Assembly (NCBI GenBank): GCA_030613765.1
Contig: JAUWLI010000230.1
Location: 1-5,264 of the forward strand
Direction of reading: 5' to 3'
Source of the DNA: Phycisphaerae bacterium
Lineage (GTDB): Bacteria > Planctomycetota > Phycisphaerae > Sedimentisphaerales > SG8-4
DNA: 5,264 nucleotides
Notes under the pieces: generated by a model
What the model was told of the DNA's origin: nothing
The model's database searches: none
What the model saw: the letters and a program-made list of their open reading frames with translations, nothing else
Made by a program: the position numbers and the translations under genes
Shown: one piece after another, positions 1 to 5,264 of the stretch
Layout of the letters: each line of letters begins with the position of its first letter
Numbering within the stretch: position 1 is the first letter of the stretch

Positions 1-814
1 GTATTCGGCCGTCGATAATATGGGCCTTTTTGACGCCGGCGTCCAGTGCAGTCAGGCAGGCATCGACCTTCGGCAGCATTGCATCGGTGATTATCTTCGA
101 ATCAATCATATCCTTAATCTGGTTTTCGTCGACGCTGGAGATTCTGCTTTCCGGATCTTCGAGGTCAGTCAGTATGCCGTGGGTGTCACTTACGACGACG
201 AGCTTTTCAGCCACTACTGCCGCGACGACCTTGCCGGCGGCGCTGTCGGCGTTGACATTCAACTTGCCACCGGCCCTGTCCTTGGCTACCGAGGCGATGA
301 CCGGTATCGTGCCATCGGCACAGAGGGTCTTTAACAATTTCGCGTTGACATCAATAACCTGTCCGACCAGGCCGAGGTCAAGCTTGCGTCCATCTTCGCT
401 GGTCAGCCTTAAGGGCTCGGCAAACAATACGCAACTGCTGAGCGAGTGCAGGCCCATTGGCCGGCAGCCCAGCTCAGTAAGAGTTTCGCAAATGGGAGTA
501 TTTATTGTCTGTACGAGGGTATGCTCGGCTATGGTCAAGGTGCGCTGGTCGGTATATCGGCGACCCTGGACCCAGACGGGCTCAAGACCAGCCTCGGCCA
601 TCGCCTTTGTTATGGCTTTTCCTCCGCCATGAACGATAATCGGCTGCATCCCGACTGTAGACATGAAGGCGATATCGGTCAGGAGTTTTTTTCGCAGAGT
701 GATATCGTCGAGGACGCTTCCGCCGAGCTTTACTACGACTATTCTGCCGCGAAAGCTGCGGATATACTCCATGGCCTCAATGAGGGCACCAGCTTTTGCA
801 ATAGCTTCTTCCAC
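1..814 (-). CDS. argB: N-acetylglutamate kinase (ArgB), C-terminus cut by window edge
   Basis: ArgB phosphorylates N-acetyl-L-glutamate with ATP, the second step of the acetylated arginine pathway, in the cytoplasm. I translated this gene myself from the minus strand: 271 codons are visible and the frame is still open at base 2. Amino-acid kinase hallmarks appear in order: KLGG at residues 29-32 (phosphate-binding Lys), HGGGKA at 62-67, GRRYTD at 84-89 (substrate-binding Arg region), LNVNADSAAG at 185-194, SDTHGIL at 209-215 and ITDAMLPK at 242-249 with the second conserved Lys. The visible part ends at HIIDGRI, so roughly 25-30 residues should be missing. I chose the GTG at 812-814 because it gives the usual family N-terminus MEEAIAKAGALIEAM; the frame stays open further upstream but without a plausible start. 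The ribosome site is weak (GAGAG, about 8 nt upstream). 'GRRYTD' replaces the E. coli-type 'GLRVT'. Family assignment is very secure; the start is probable. Confidence 0.95.
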   Translation of the reverse strand, partial: MEEAIAKAGALIEAMEYIRSFRGRIVVVKLGGSVLDDITLRKKLLTDIAFMSTVGMQPIIVHGGGKAITKAMAEAGLEPVWVQGRRYTDQRTLTIAEHTLVQTINTPICETLTELGCRPMGLHSLSSCVLFAEPLRLTSEDGRKLDLGLVGQVIDVNAKLLKTLCADGTIPVIASVAKDRAGGKLNVNADSAAGKVVAAVVAEKLVVVSDTHGILTDLEDPESRISSVDENQIKDMIDSKIITDAMLPKVDACLTALDAGVKKAHIIDGRI

Positions 815-854
815 GACAATAACTCTCGAAAAATAACAATTAAGCGAAGAAGTG

Positions 855-883
855 AGTCTACGAATTCTACGGCCATTCGTCAA
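855..883 (-). promoter_or_regulatory. putative sigma70-like promoter of argB
   Basis: On the minus strand a TTGACG box (878-883, 5 of 6 to consensus) is followed after exactly 17 bp by TAGACT (855-860, 4 of 6). Transcription would start near 848, about 34 nt before the GTG start of argB. It lies in the 92 bp gap between the dtd remnant and argB, so argB would not depend on readthrough from the inserted gene. This is a sequence-only prediction. Confidence 0.45.
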
Positions 884-906
884 GCCAAATTTGCTGCTTA
901 CAGCGG

Positions 907-1212
907 TTAAAACAGGCGGGAGCTGTCGAGCAGGAATGTTACGGGGCCGTCGTTGGTGCTGGTTACGTGCATATATTCACCGAAGAGGCCTTTCTCGACC
1001 GATACGCCCTGCCTGGCAATCAGGTCAGCTACTTTTTCGTAGAGCTGCTCGGCCAACTGGGGCTGTGCGGCAGCATCAAAGCCGGGTCGGCGACCCTTCC
1101 GGCAGTCGCCGTGCAAGGTAAAATTGCTTTTCTCATCATTCCACTTCCTTAAAAAATTGTTATCGTTTTTATTATCGATTCTACGGACTTTGCCAAAGCC
1201 AATTTCCTGCAA
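907..1212 (-). pseudogene. truncated dtd copy (3' end only) in a hybrid reading frame
   Basis: The last 73 codons (907-1128) encode the C-terminal half of D-aminoacyl-tRNA deacylase, from SNFTLHGD to the natural end DSSRLF. They match the complete dtd in this window at 69 of 73 residues. The preceding 28 codons (MQEIGFGK...KWNDEK) show no relation to Dtd. They come from the adjacent segment and overlap the 3' end of the secreted-protein gene in another frame. The first 76 residues of Dtd are absent, including much of the dimer and substrate pocket, so deacylase activity is not expected. The remnant keeps the family motif NDGPVT, which the complete copy has as NDGPIN. No ribosome site was noted for the 1212 start. 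It is best read as a gene remnant left by duplication or insertion; expression as a 101-residue hybrid cannot be excluded but has no positive support. Confidence 0.85.
908..1128. repeat. direct repeat, copy A (221 bp, dtd 3' end)
   Basis: This is the left member of a 221 bp direct repeat, with its partner at 2921-3141, aligned by eye without gaps. There are 14 mismatches: 7 are silent and 7 fall in four codons that change the amino acid. Six of them cluster in the 12 bases covering Dtd residues 139-142. The right boundary is sharp: after the shared 'attgct' the two copies diverge completely. The left boundary is just past the stop codon, which is TAA here and TAG in the partner. Confidence 0.95.
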
Positions 1213-2767
1213 ACCTTGAGAAATCGAAAAAGTCTACAATGCCGTCCCGATTTAAATCAGAAACATTAGATTCCGGAATCATTCCATAAGTATCGGTTAA
1301 CAGACGCAGGTGTATCCCTTCCATTATATCGCCATCTTTTATAGGTATATCATCAGTGCCATAAGCCCAATAGCAATAGAACTTATGGAAACCCTCTGTC
1401 CTTTCCCGAATAAAGGCACGTGGCTGTCCTACTGGCTTTATACCACCATCACAATAGAAACGTCCGTCCGCAATGAAAAAGGCCGCCAAATTCTGATTAC
1501 CTGACATACTTAAAGCTGAAGTTGCTGACATACAAATATCAGTATGGTTAAATGGACCTACAGCATCTACAGCAATACTGTTATAGGGTACTGCCATTGC
1601 TTTATCGAAATGCTCAGGCTTGAGAGACCACTGACCACAGAGACCGGCCGGACTATTTGTATTGAGATTACATAGCTCTGCATCAGAGTTAAATTCCAAA
1701 CGCTGTGAGATAATCAGACCGGTTGATGTGAATCTGTAAAGGCACCGGTATCTTCCAACATTGTAATAATATAAGCCGTCATACACACGGATGTCACCCA
1801 TTAACAGTCGATAAAAGACTTTTGTTTTCTGCCTTACCCATTGATTTTCATCAGGAAACCATTCGGTAGCATTAGTACCATAAGATAATATTTGTGATTC
1901 ATTAATCAACGTGTTATTCCCGTTGTTATTCACCCAGTGCCCCATTCCCCACCAGAAAGATGTACCAGCGTCACCATTGAAATTGAATAATGCAGGTCCG
2001 GTTGAACTTTGGCCGGGTGGTAATAAACTGATTAATGTTTCAGGGTCAAATACCCCTGTATCGGGTTGAGCGACAGAGTCTTTATTAACCGCTACAAAGC
2101 CGGCAACAGATATATATTTACCATTATTGGGAGGTGTAAGATAAAAAACCGCGTCATTGCAGTCATTTGCAATTTTGGCAAATGAAAAATAGTTTGGATA
2201 ACTTCCGTTGCCGTTTGCGAAATCACCGGTATCGCTGAAATCCCATAATGTCTTTATTAAATCCGCAGAACCGCTCTCAAGAGAAAGTGTTCCAATGCCA
2301 TAGTTACTATTACAATACGCGTACATATATAAATCTGTCGTATCAGGAGGAACATTAATCTCAAGAGGTCTGTTTGAATTGTTAGATTGAATTACCATCC
2401 ATCCATTGGTAATAAATTCATTCCAATCACCAGCGTGGAACTCTAATTCGTCAGGTTTCGAGGTAACACACGCAGCGGGGATATAAGTTCCATCGTACAC
2501 ACGACAGGCATAGTGGCCTTGTAAATCCCAACATGTTACATCATCGACACTTTCGTTATGTTCCCGCATTCTCCAGAATTGCCAACGCTGCGTGTCCCTC
2601 CCCAAAGGCAACCAGATATTGGCACCCCTTTTACCATCAGAACGAGCCTGATTGAATCTCGACTGCTCTATTAAGAACTCGTCCCTGACCATTGCGCCAA
2701 AGACCACATCAACCACGAAAAACAAAGTTGCACAAATTGCCCAGAAAAGAACAGCTTTCCTTATCAT
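1181..2767 (-). CDS. secreted protein of unknown function with C-terminal dockerin/EF-hand-like motif
   Basis: I do not recognise the main body of this 528-residue protein. Residues 1-25 form a signal peptide: MIRK, then a long hydrophobic stretch ending near VFGA. Residues 504-524 hold a single calcium-loop motif, DLNRDGIVDFFDF...NWL, with Asp/Asn at 504, 506, 508 and 512. This resembles one half of a type I dockerin and the C-terminal tags of planctomycete exported proteins. The middle is rich in Asn, Trp, Tyr and Gly, with eleven cysteines after the signal peptide, which suggests an extracytoplasmic disulfide-bonded beta-rich fold; that is inference. The ATG at 2765-2767 has a perfect AGGAGG site 7 nt upstream and a strong promoter before it. 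The gene is more AT-rich than argB and lies between two copies of the dtd 3' end, which points to recent acquisition. Exported location is likely; enzymatic activity is unknown. Confidence 0.85.
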   Translation of the reverse strand: MIRKAVLFWAICATLFFVVDVVFGAMVRDEFLIEQSRFNQARSDGKRGANIWLPLGRDTQRWQFWRMREHNESVDDVTCWDLQGHYACRVYDGTYIPAACVTSKPDELEFHAGDWNEFITNGWMVIQSNNSNRPLEINVPPDTTDLYMYAYCNSNYGIGTLSLESGSADLIKTLWDFSDTGDFANGNGSYPNYFSFAKIANDCNDAVFYLTPPNNGKYISVAGFVAVNKDSVAQPDTGVFDPETLISLLPPGQSSTGPALFNFNGDAGTSFWWGMGHWVNNNGNNTLINESQILSYGTNATEWFPDENQWVRQKTKVFYRLLMGDIRVYDGLYYYNVGRYRCLYRFTSTGLIISQRLEFNSDAELCNLNTNSPAGLCGQWSLKPEHFDKAMAVPYNSIAVDAVGPFNHTDICMSATSALSMSGNQNLAAFFIADGRFYCDGGIKPVGQPRAFIRERTEGFHKFYCYWAYGTDDIPIKDGDIMEGIHLRLLTDTYGMIPESNVSDLNRDGIVDFFDFSRFAGNWLWQSP

Positions 2768-2774
2768 AAATGAA

Positions 2775-2780
2775 CCTCCT
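2775..2780 (-). promoter_or_regulatory. perfect ribosome binding site (AGGAGG)
   Basis: AGGAGG on the minus strand sits 7 nt before the ATG of the secreted-protein gene. It fixes that start and, with the strong promoter, suggests high expression. The other genes here have weaker sites (GAGGA, AAGGA, GAGAG). Confidence 0.85.
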
Positions 2781-2806
2781 CACTCAAAAACTCGTCCTAA
2801 AAACTC

Positions 2807-2834
2807 ATTATACCAGCTTTCACTTGTTAGTCAA
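2807..2834 (-). promoter_or_regulatory. strong sigma70-like promoter of the secreted-protein gene
   Basis: TTGACT (2829-2834, 5 of 6) and a perfect TATAAT (2807-2812) are separated by 16 bp on the minus strand. The start of transcription would be near 2800, giving a leader of about 33 nt. The -35 box lies inside a 15 bp palindrome (2822-2836), so a repressor could occlude it. This is the best promoter match in the window. Confidence 0.75.
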
Positions 2835-2841
2835 GTATAAT
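2807..2841. repeat. nested inverted repeats over the promoter (candidate operator)
   Basis: Two dyads overlap. The outer one has perfect 7 bp arms, attatac (2807-2813) and gtataat (2835-2841). The inner one is ACTTG-TTAGT-CAAGT at 2822-2836, with perfect 5 bp arms around a 5 nt centre. The inner palindrome contains the -35 box and one outer arm contains the -10 box. A regulator site is possible, but short AT-rich arms arise by chance fairly often. Confidence 0.4.
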
Positions 2842-2919
2842 TTAGGGGGAAAAATGCAAAGCCAGAACGACCAGCCGGAATAGGGCGATGTTTAGATTTC
2901 GCCTTTTCGCAGCGGATTG

Positions 2920-3369
2920 CTAAAACAGGCGGGAGCTGTCGAGGATGAAGTTAATGGGGCCGTCGTTAGTGCTGGTTACGTGCATATATTCACCGAAGAG
3001 GCCTTTCTCGACCGTTACGCCCTGCCTGGCAATCAGGTCAGCTACTTTTTCGTAGAGCTGTTCGGCCAACTGGGGCTGGGCAGCAGCATCGAAGCCGGGT
3101 CGGCGACCCTTTCGACAGTCGCCGTGCAAGGTAAAATTGCTGACGAGCAGAACCGCACCGCCGACATCAAGCAGGCTTCGGTTCATCTTTCCGTCGTCAT
3201 CCGGGAAGATACGCAGATTTATCAGCTTTTCAGCCATAAACTCAGCATCTTTGAGGGTGTCCTCTTTGCCAACACCAAGATAAACGAGCAGTCCCTTATC
3301 GATTCGGCCAACTGATTGGCCATTAACTTCAACCTGTGCGTGCAAAACCCGTTGACAAACAAACCGCAT
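2920..3369 (-). CDS. dtd: D-aminoacyl-tRNA deacylase (Dtd), full length
   Basis: Dtd is a homodimeric cytoplasmic enzyme that hydrolyses D-amino acids, and mischarged glycine, from tRNA as a proofreading step in translation. The 149-residue product has the usual family length. It begins MRFVCQRV, has the SNFTL motif at 77-81 (family SQFTL, with Thr80 in place) and CRKGRRP at 85-91. At the C-terminus the family motif NxGPxT, which carries the Gly-cisPro pair, reads NDGPIN at 135-140: Gly-Pro is kept but Thr becomes Asn. The ATG at 3367-3369 is preferred over a TTG four codons upstream, because a GAGGA site lies 5 nt before the ATG and overlaps the TTG region. The gene follows the SDR gene by 30 bp and is probably co-transcribed with it. 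Its last 221 bp are repeated at 908-1128. Identity is secure; whether the altered motif affects activity is unknown. Confidence 0.95.
   Translation of the reverse strand: MRFVCQRVLHAQVEVNGQSVGRIDKGLLVYLGVGKEDTLKDAEFMAEKLINLRIFPDDDGKMNRSLLDVGGAVLLVSNFTLHGDCRKGRRPGFDAAAQPQLAEQLYEKVADLIARQGVTVEKGLFGEYMHVTSTNDGPINFILDSSRLF
2921..3141. repeat. direct repeat, copy B (221 bp, 3' end of complete dtd)
   Basis: This is the right member of the pair described at 908-1128. Here the repeat forms the genuine 3' end of the intact dtd reading frame (residues 77-149). Toward the dtd 5' end the similarity ends abruptly after base 3141, at the codon for Ser77. Confidence 0.95.
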
Positions 3370-3374
3370 AACTA

Positions 3375-3379
3375 TCCTC
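3375..3379 (-). promoter_or_regulatory. ribosome binding site that decides the dtd start
   Basis: GAGGA on the minus strand lies 5 nt upstream of the ATG at 3367-3369. It overlaps the region of the alternative TTG start at 3379-3381, so the longer form beginning MRIV-MRFV is unlikely. Confidence 0.75.
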
Positions 3380-3399
3380 AAATGTAATATGGAAGGATT

Positions 3400-4128
3400 C
3401 TAAAACCACGGTGTTGAAGCCGCCCTACGGATGTGCAGCTCATCGACCACGGCGTTTCCTTTGTGGGTGAGAAGGTATAAGACTAATTCAGCTATTTCTT
3501 CCGGTTGCATAAGGTCCTGCTTTTTTATATCGGGTCGGACATTTTGGACCAGTTCAGTATCGACACCGCCGGGGCAGAGCAAATGCACGCGAATGTTCGA
3601 ACCTTTTAACTCCTCAGACAATGATATGGTCATTCCGCGAAGGGCATGCTTAGATGCGGTATATGCACTTTGAAGCGGATACCCCTTTACACCCACAACC
3701 GAGGCGATGTTAATAATGTATGCAGCATCGGCTTTTTTCAGCAGCGGCAGGGCCTCCCTGCAAAGTATAAACGGTGCACGTGTGTTAATCTGTTGGCAGC
3801 GATCCCAGTCTTCGGTTGAGGTTTCTTCCAGCTTTGCCGAATGAGTGATACCAGCATTATTAATCAGTATTTCGAGGCGGCCGAACCTTTCAGCGGTTGC
3901 CTTGACGAGGTTTTTGATGGAGCGCTCATCGGTCAGTTCTGTTGGGATTATCTGTGCTTTTCCGCCGGCTGCCGTGACGAGCTTAGCGGTTTCATTCATT
4001 TTATCTATCGCTCTCGCTGCAATGACGACCGTTGCGGCCTCTTTAGCCAATGCGAGACTGATAGCTTTGCCAATTCCCCGGCTGGCCCCTGTTACTATCG
4101 CGACTTTTCCTTCTAACCTTTTTTCCAT
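3400..4128 (-). CDS. short-chain dehydrogenase/reductase, FabG-like
   Basis: This 242-residue classical SDR is a cytoplasmic NAD(P)-dependent oxidoreductase of a hydroxyl/carbonyl pair. Motifs in order: TGASRGIG at 13-20 (dinucleotide loop), an Arg at 39 after the second strand that favours NADP(H), NNAG at 90-93, catalytic Asn115, Ser143 in IAS, the YTASK pair Tyr156/Lys160, and PGGVDT at 186-191. All four catalytic residues are present, so it should be active. The substrate cannot be read from the sequence: the family includes 3-oxoacyl-ACP reductases, sugar and polyol dehydrogenases and others. The C-terminus, ending RRAASTPWF, lacks the usual FabG ending with a conserved glycine-rich tail, so I give no symbol. 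The ATG has an AAGGA site about 7 nt upstream and a promoter close behind. dtd follows after 30 bp, which suggests an operon with no obvious biochemical link. Confidence 0.93.
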   Translation of the reverse strand: MEKRLEGKVAIVTGASRGIGKAISLALAKEAATVVIAARAIDKMNETAKLVTAAGGKAQIIPTELTDERSIKNLVKATAERFGRLEILINNAGITHSAKLEETSTEDWDRCQQINTRAPFILCREALPLLKKADAAYIINIASVVGVKGYPLQSAYTASKHALRGMTISLSEELKGSNIRVHLLCPGGVDTELVQNVRPDIKKQDLMQPEEIAELVLYLLTHKGNAVVDELHIRRAASTPWF

Positions 4129-4157
4129 TTCGAATTCCTTCTCAAAATCGTTCAGGG

Positions 4158-4185
4158 ATTATAACGGAAAAATATGAAAAGTAAA
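4158..4185 (-). promoter_or_regulatory. putative sigma70-like promoter of the SDR-dtd operon
   Basis: A perfect TATAAT (4158-4163) is preceded after 16 bp by TTTACT (4180-4185, 4 of 6) on the minus strand. Transcription would begin near 4151, leaving a leader of about 22 nt before the SDR start. It lies in the 125 bp gap after the upstream gene. No convincing terminator is visible in that gap. Confidence 0.6.
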
Positions 4186-4253
4186 AGTCCCCCTTTGCCG
4201 GATGTTTGCTGTGTGTGTTATTGGTTCGCAGGTTTTTGGCCGGGCTGATTCGG

Positions 4254-5264
4254 CTATCTTCGTGTCCTTGTTCTGCTTGTGCTGGTCTCTGCCTGACGTA
4301 ACTTCCTCTTTTCCACCACCATTTGTTTGGAGAGTTTGTCTAATCGCTCGTTCCTTGTTACGAGCAGTGCATCGATTACCACCATTGTCTTTGACGCTTT
4401 TTCTTCGATGGCGATTTTTCTGACAAAATTAAGCTCTTCTTCGACTTGCTGATATACTGCTTTTGCCAGTATTGGTGAGGTTGCGTTCTGTTTGGATATC
4501 CATCCTCGCATCTCCCTTAAGCCCCGCCTGTCTACGGTTCTCAACTCTGTTTCAAGGCCTTCATAGGTCTTTAGACTGGCTTTTACTGTGTTAGGGTCGG
4601 TAAACGGAAGCTTTATGGTAACTTTTGGTTGCGATGGCTTGCTGTTCAAATCTTGTCGAGTCCTTCTTCTGCTGCTGCTCCGTCTTGAAGTATCCTGATA
4701 TCCGCTTCCAACATTATAGGTATTATTATTATAGCCGCTGTCCCTTGTTCCTGTGCGACTCCTGGTGCTCCTTCGTGACCGGCTACCTCTCCTTGACTCC
4801 GCCGCTTCGCGGCGCATTTCTTCTTCCTGCATTTTTTCTACAATTTTTTCGAAACGCACACTCCTGTATAATATCATGCCATCTATCGCAGTTGTCGTTT
4901 TATCCGCTTTTTCTTCGTCAGCCTGCTTTTTTACGAATTCATACTCTTCTCCGATTTGCTCATAGACGGTTTTTACAATATTAGTTGTGATTTCCTCCAA
5001 GCCGTTAATCCACTCTGTGATTTCCATATCGCTTTGCTGCTCAATGCTTATCAGTTCTTGATCCAAGCCCTGGAACATCTGGATCCTTTTTTTAACCGCG
5101 TCAGGTTCTGTAAGCGGGTCTATATCGGCTATTGATTTTCTGTCGATTACCTGTTCTGGTACCTGTTTCTGAGCTTCGAATGGCTGCTTTTGTTTTGTGT
5201 CAGGTAGAAGATTCTTTTGCTCCGCCCCGGCAGAGGTGCCGATTTTCCTTGAGGTCGAGATAAT
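4254..5264 (-). CDS. basic helical protein with two internal repeats and an Arg/Ser-rich linker; N-terminus beyond the window
   Basis: I do not recognise this family. The minus-strand frame is open to the window edge: 336 residues are visible, and the ATG at 5076-5078 is internal because 62 in-frame codons precede it without a stop. Visible residues 50-145 and 220-315 align without gaps at an offset of 170 residues, with about 34 of 96 identities by hand count. Shared landmarks include the PxTxP start, VY.Q, EE..FV.K and EEKA.KT...ID. Both copies look alpha-helical and highly charged. Between them lies an Arg/Ser-rich, probably disordered stretch (about 157-204) containing Gly/Tyr/Asn-rich sequence, and the protein ends in a similar basic tail, SRTRTRR. 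The visible N-terminal part is rich in Gln, Lys and Pro. No signal peptide or membrane segment is seen in the visible part. Binding to nucleic acid or another polyanion is plausible from the basic tails, but this is inference. Confidence 0.8.
   Translation of the reverse strand: MISTSRKIGTSAGAEQKNLLPDTKQKQPFEAQKQVPEQVIDRKSIADIDPLTEPDAVKKRIQMFQGLDQELISIEQQSDMEITEWINGLEEITTNIVKTVYEQIGEEYEFVKKQADEEKADKTTTAIDGMILYRSVRFEKIVEKMQEEEMRREAAESRRGSRSRRSTRSRTGTRDSGYNNNTYNVGSGYQDTSRRSSSRRRTRQDLNSKPSQPKVTIKLPFTDPNTVKASLKTYEGLETELRTVDRRGLREMRGWISKQNATSPILAKAVYQQVEEELNFVRKIAIEEKASKTMVVIDALLVTRNERLDKLSKQMVVEKRKLRQAETSTSRTRTRR

Larger units (their letters stand above)
1129..2920. other. probable inserted or rearranged segment between the two dtd repeats
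   Basis: This interval separates the two dtd 3' ends and contains one gene, its promoter and about 200 bp of non-coding DNA. Seen: direct repeats on both sides with a repeat-to-repeat offset of 2013 bp, lower GC than argB, and no transposase, integrase, tRNA or terminal inverted repeats. Inferred: the segment was added next to dtd by a single crossover of a circular molecule, by an integrase since lost, or by tandem duplication followed by deletion. The exact edges are uncertain on the side following the complete dtd, because the repeats stop near its stop codon and only a short 'cagcgg' (901-906 and 2910-2915) recurs beyond it. Confidence 0.5.

Noticed and set aside
30..632. Long plus-strand open frames over the argB region
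   Set aside because: They are shadows of argB: the minus-strand frame carries all kinase motifs, whereas the plus-strand translations show no recognisable domain.
1151..1180. Possible terminator after the secreted-protein gene (ATCG...CGAT followed by a T-run)
   Set aside because: The arms are 4 bp and AT-rich, and the two CGATAA copies are direct, not inverted. The T-run alone is weak evidence.
2836..2841. Plus-strand TATAAT suggesting a divergent promoter
   Set aside because: No matching -35 box lies 16-18 bp upstream on the plus strand, and the only gene it could serve there is dtd in antisense.
2884..2903. Hairpin with arms ggcga and tcgcc after the dtd stop codon
   Set aside because: Only 5 bp arms with a 10 nt loop, and on the minus strand it is followed by CTATTCC rather than a T-run, so it is not a convincing intrinsic terminator for dtd.
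1129..2920. Classical insertion sequence or integron cassette
   Set aside because: There is no transposase or integrase, no terminal inverted repeats and no short target-site duplication. The flanking repeats are 221 bp of host gene sequence instead.
2917..3315. Plus-strand frame over dtd, partly repeated at 967-1152
   Set aside because: It is antisense to the dtd coding sequence, and its apparent duplication only reflects the duplicated dtd 3' end.
5076..5078. ATG as the start of the repeat protein
   Set aside because: The frame continues upstream for 62 codons to the window edge without a stop, and the first repeat unit begins before this ATG, at about 5117.

Overview
All convincing genes in this 5.26 kb bacterial window lie on the minus strand. 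Read in the direction of transcription (right to left) the order is: the 3' part of an unrecognised basic, helical, internally duplicated protein (4254-5264, cut by the window edge); a classical short-chain dehydrogenase/reductase (3400-4128); a full-length D-aminoacyl-tRNA deacylase gene, dtd (2920-3369); a large secreted protein of unknown function with a C-terminal dockerin/EF-hand-like calcium loop (1181-2767); a truncated second copy of the dtd 3' end (within 907-1212); and argB, N-acetylglutamate kinase, cut by the left edge (1-814).

No rRNA or marker gene fixes the taxonomy. The single C-terminal motif DLNRDGIVDFFDF...NWL on a secreted protein, and the 'GRRYTD' form of ArgB, fit Planctomycetes, perhaps Phycisphaerae-like, from general knowledge of such proteins. 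This is an inference of moderate confidence. Base composition is uneven: sampled lines of argB are above 60% GC, while sampled lines of the secreted-protein gene range from about 30% to 52%.

The most notable structure is the duplication around the secreted-protein gene. Bases 908-1128 and 2921-3141 are direct repeats of 221 bp, without indels and with 14 mismatches (about 94% identity). Each encodes the last 73 residues of Dtd. The simplest reading is that SDR-dtd-argB was once contiguous and that a unit of about 2.0 kb, carrying the secreted-protein gene and a dtd 3' end, was added there. The result is one complete dtd on the upstream side and an orphan 3' end beside argB. The orphan keeps the family motif NDGPVT, whereas the complete gene reads NDGPIN. 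This suggests that the complete gene may have received its 3' end from the incoming DNA, much as some integrating elements replace the 3' end of their target gene. No integrase or transposase is visible, so the mechanism stays open.

Three sigma70-like promoters are readable: before the SDR-dtd pair, before the secreted-protein gene (the strongest, and embedded in dyad symmetry) and before argB. SDR and dtd probably form one operon (30 bp gap). The secreted-protein gene and argB appear able to be transcribed independently. Metabolically the genes are unrelated: arginine biosynthesis, translation quality control, an NAD(P)-dependent oxidoreductase and a surface or exported protein. The window therefore looks like a housekeeping neighbourhood interrupted by one accessory gene.
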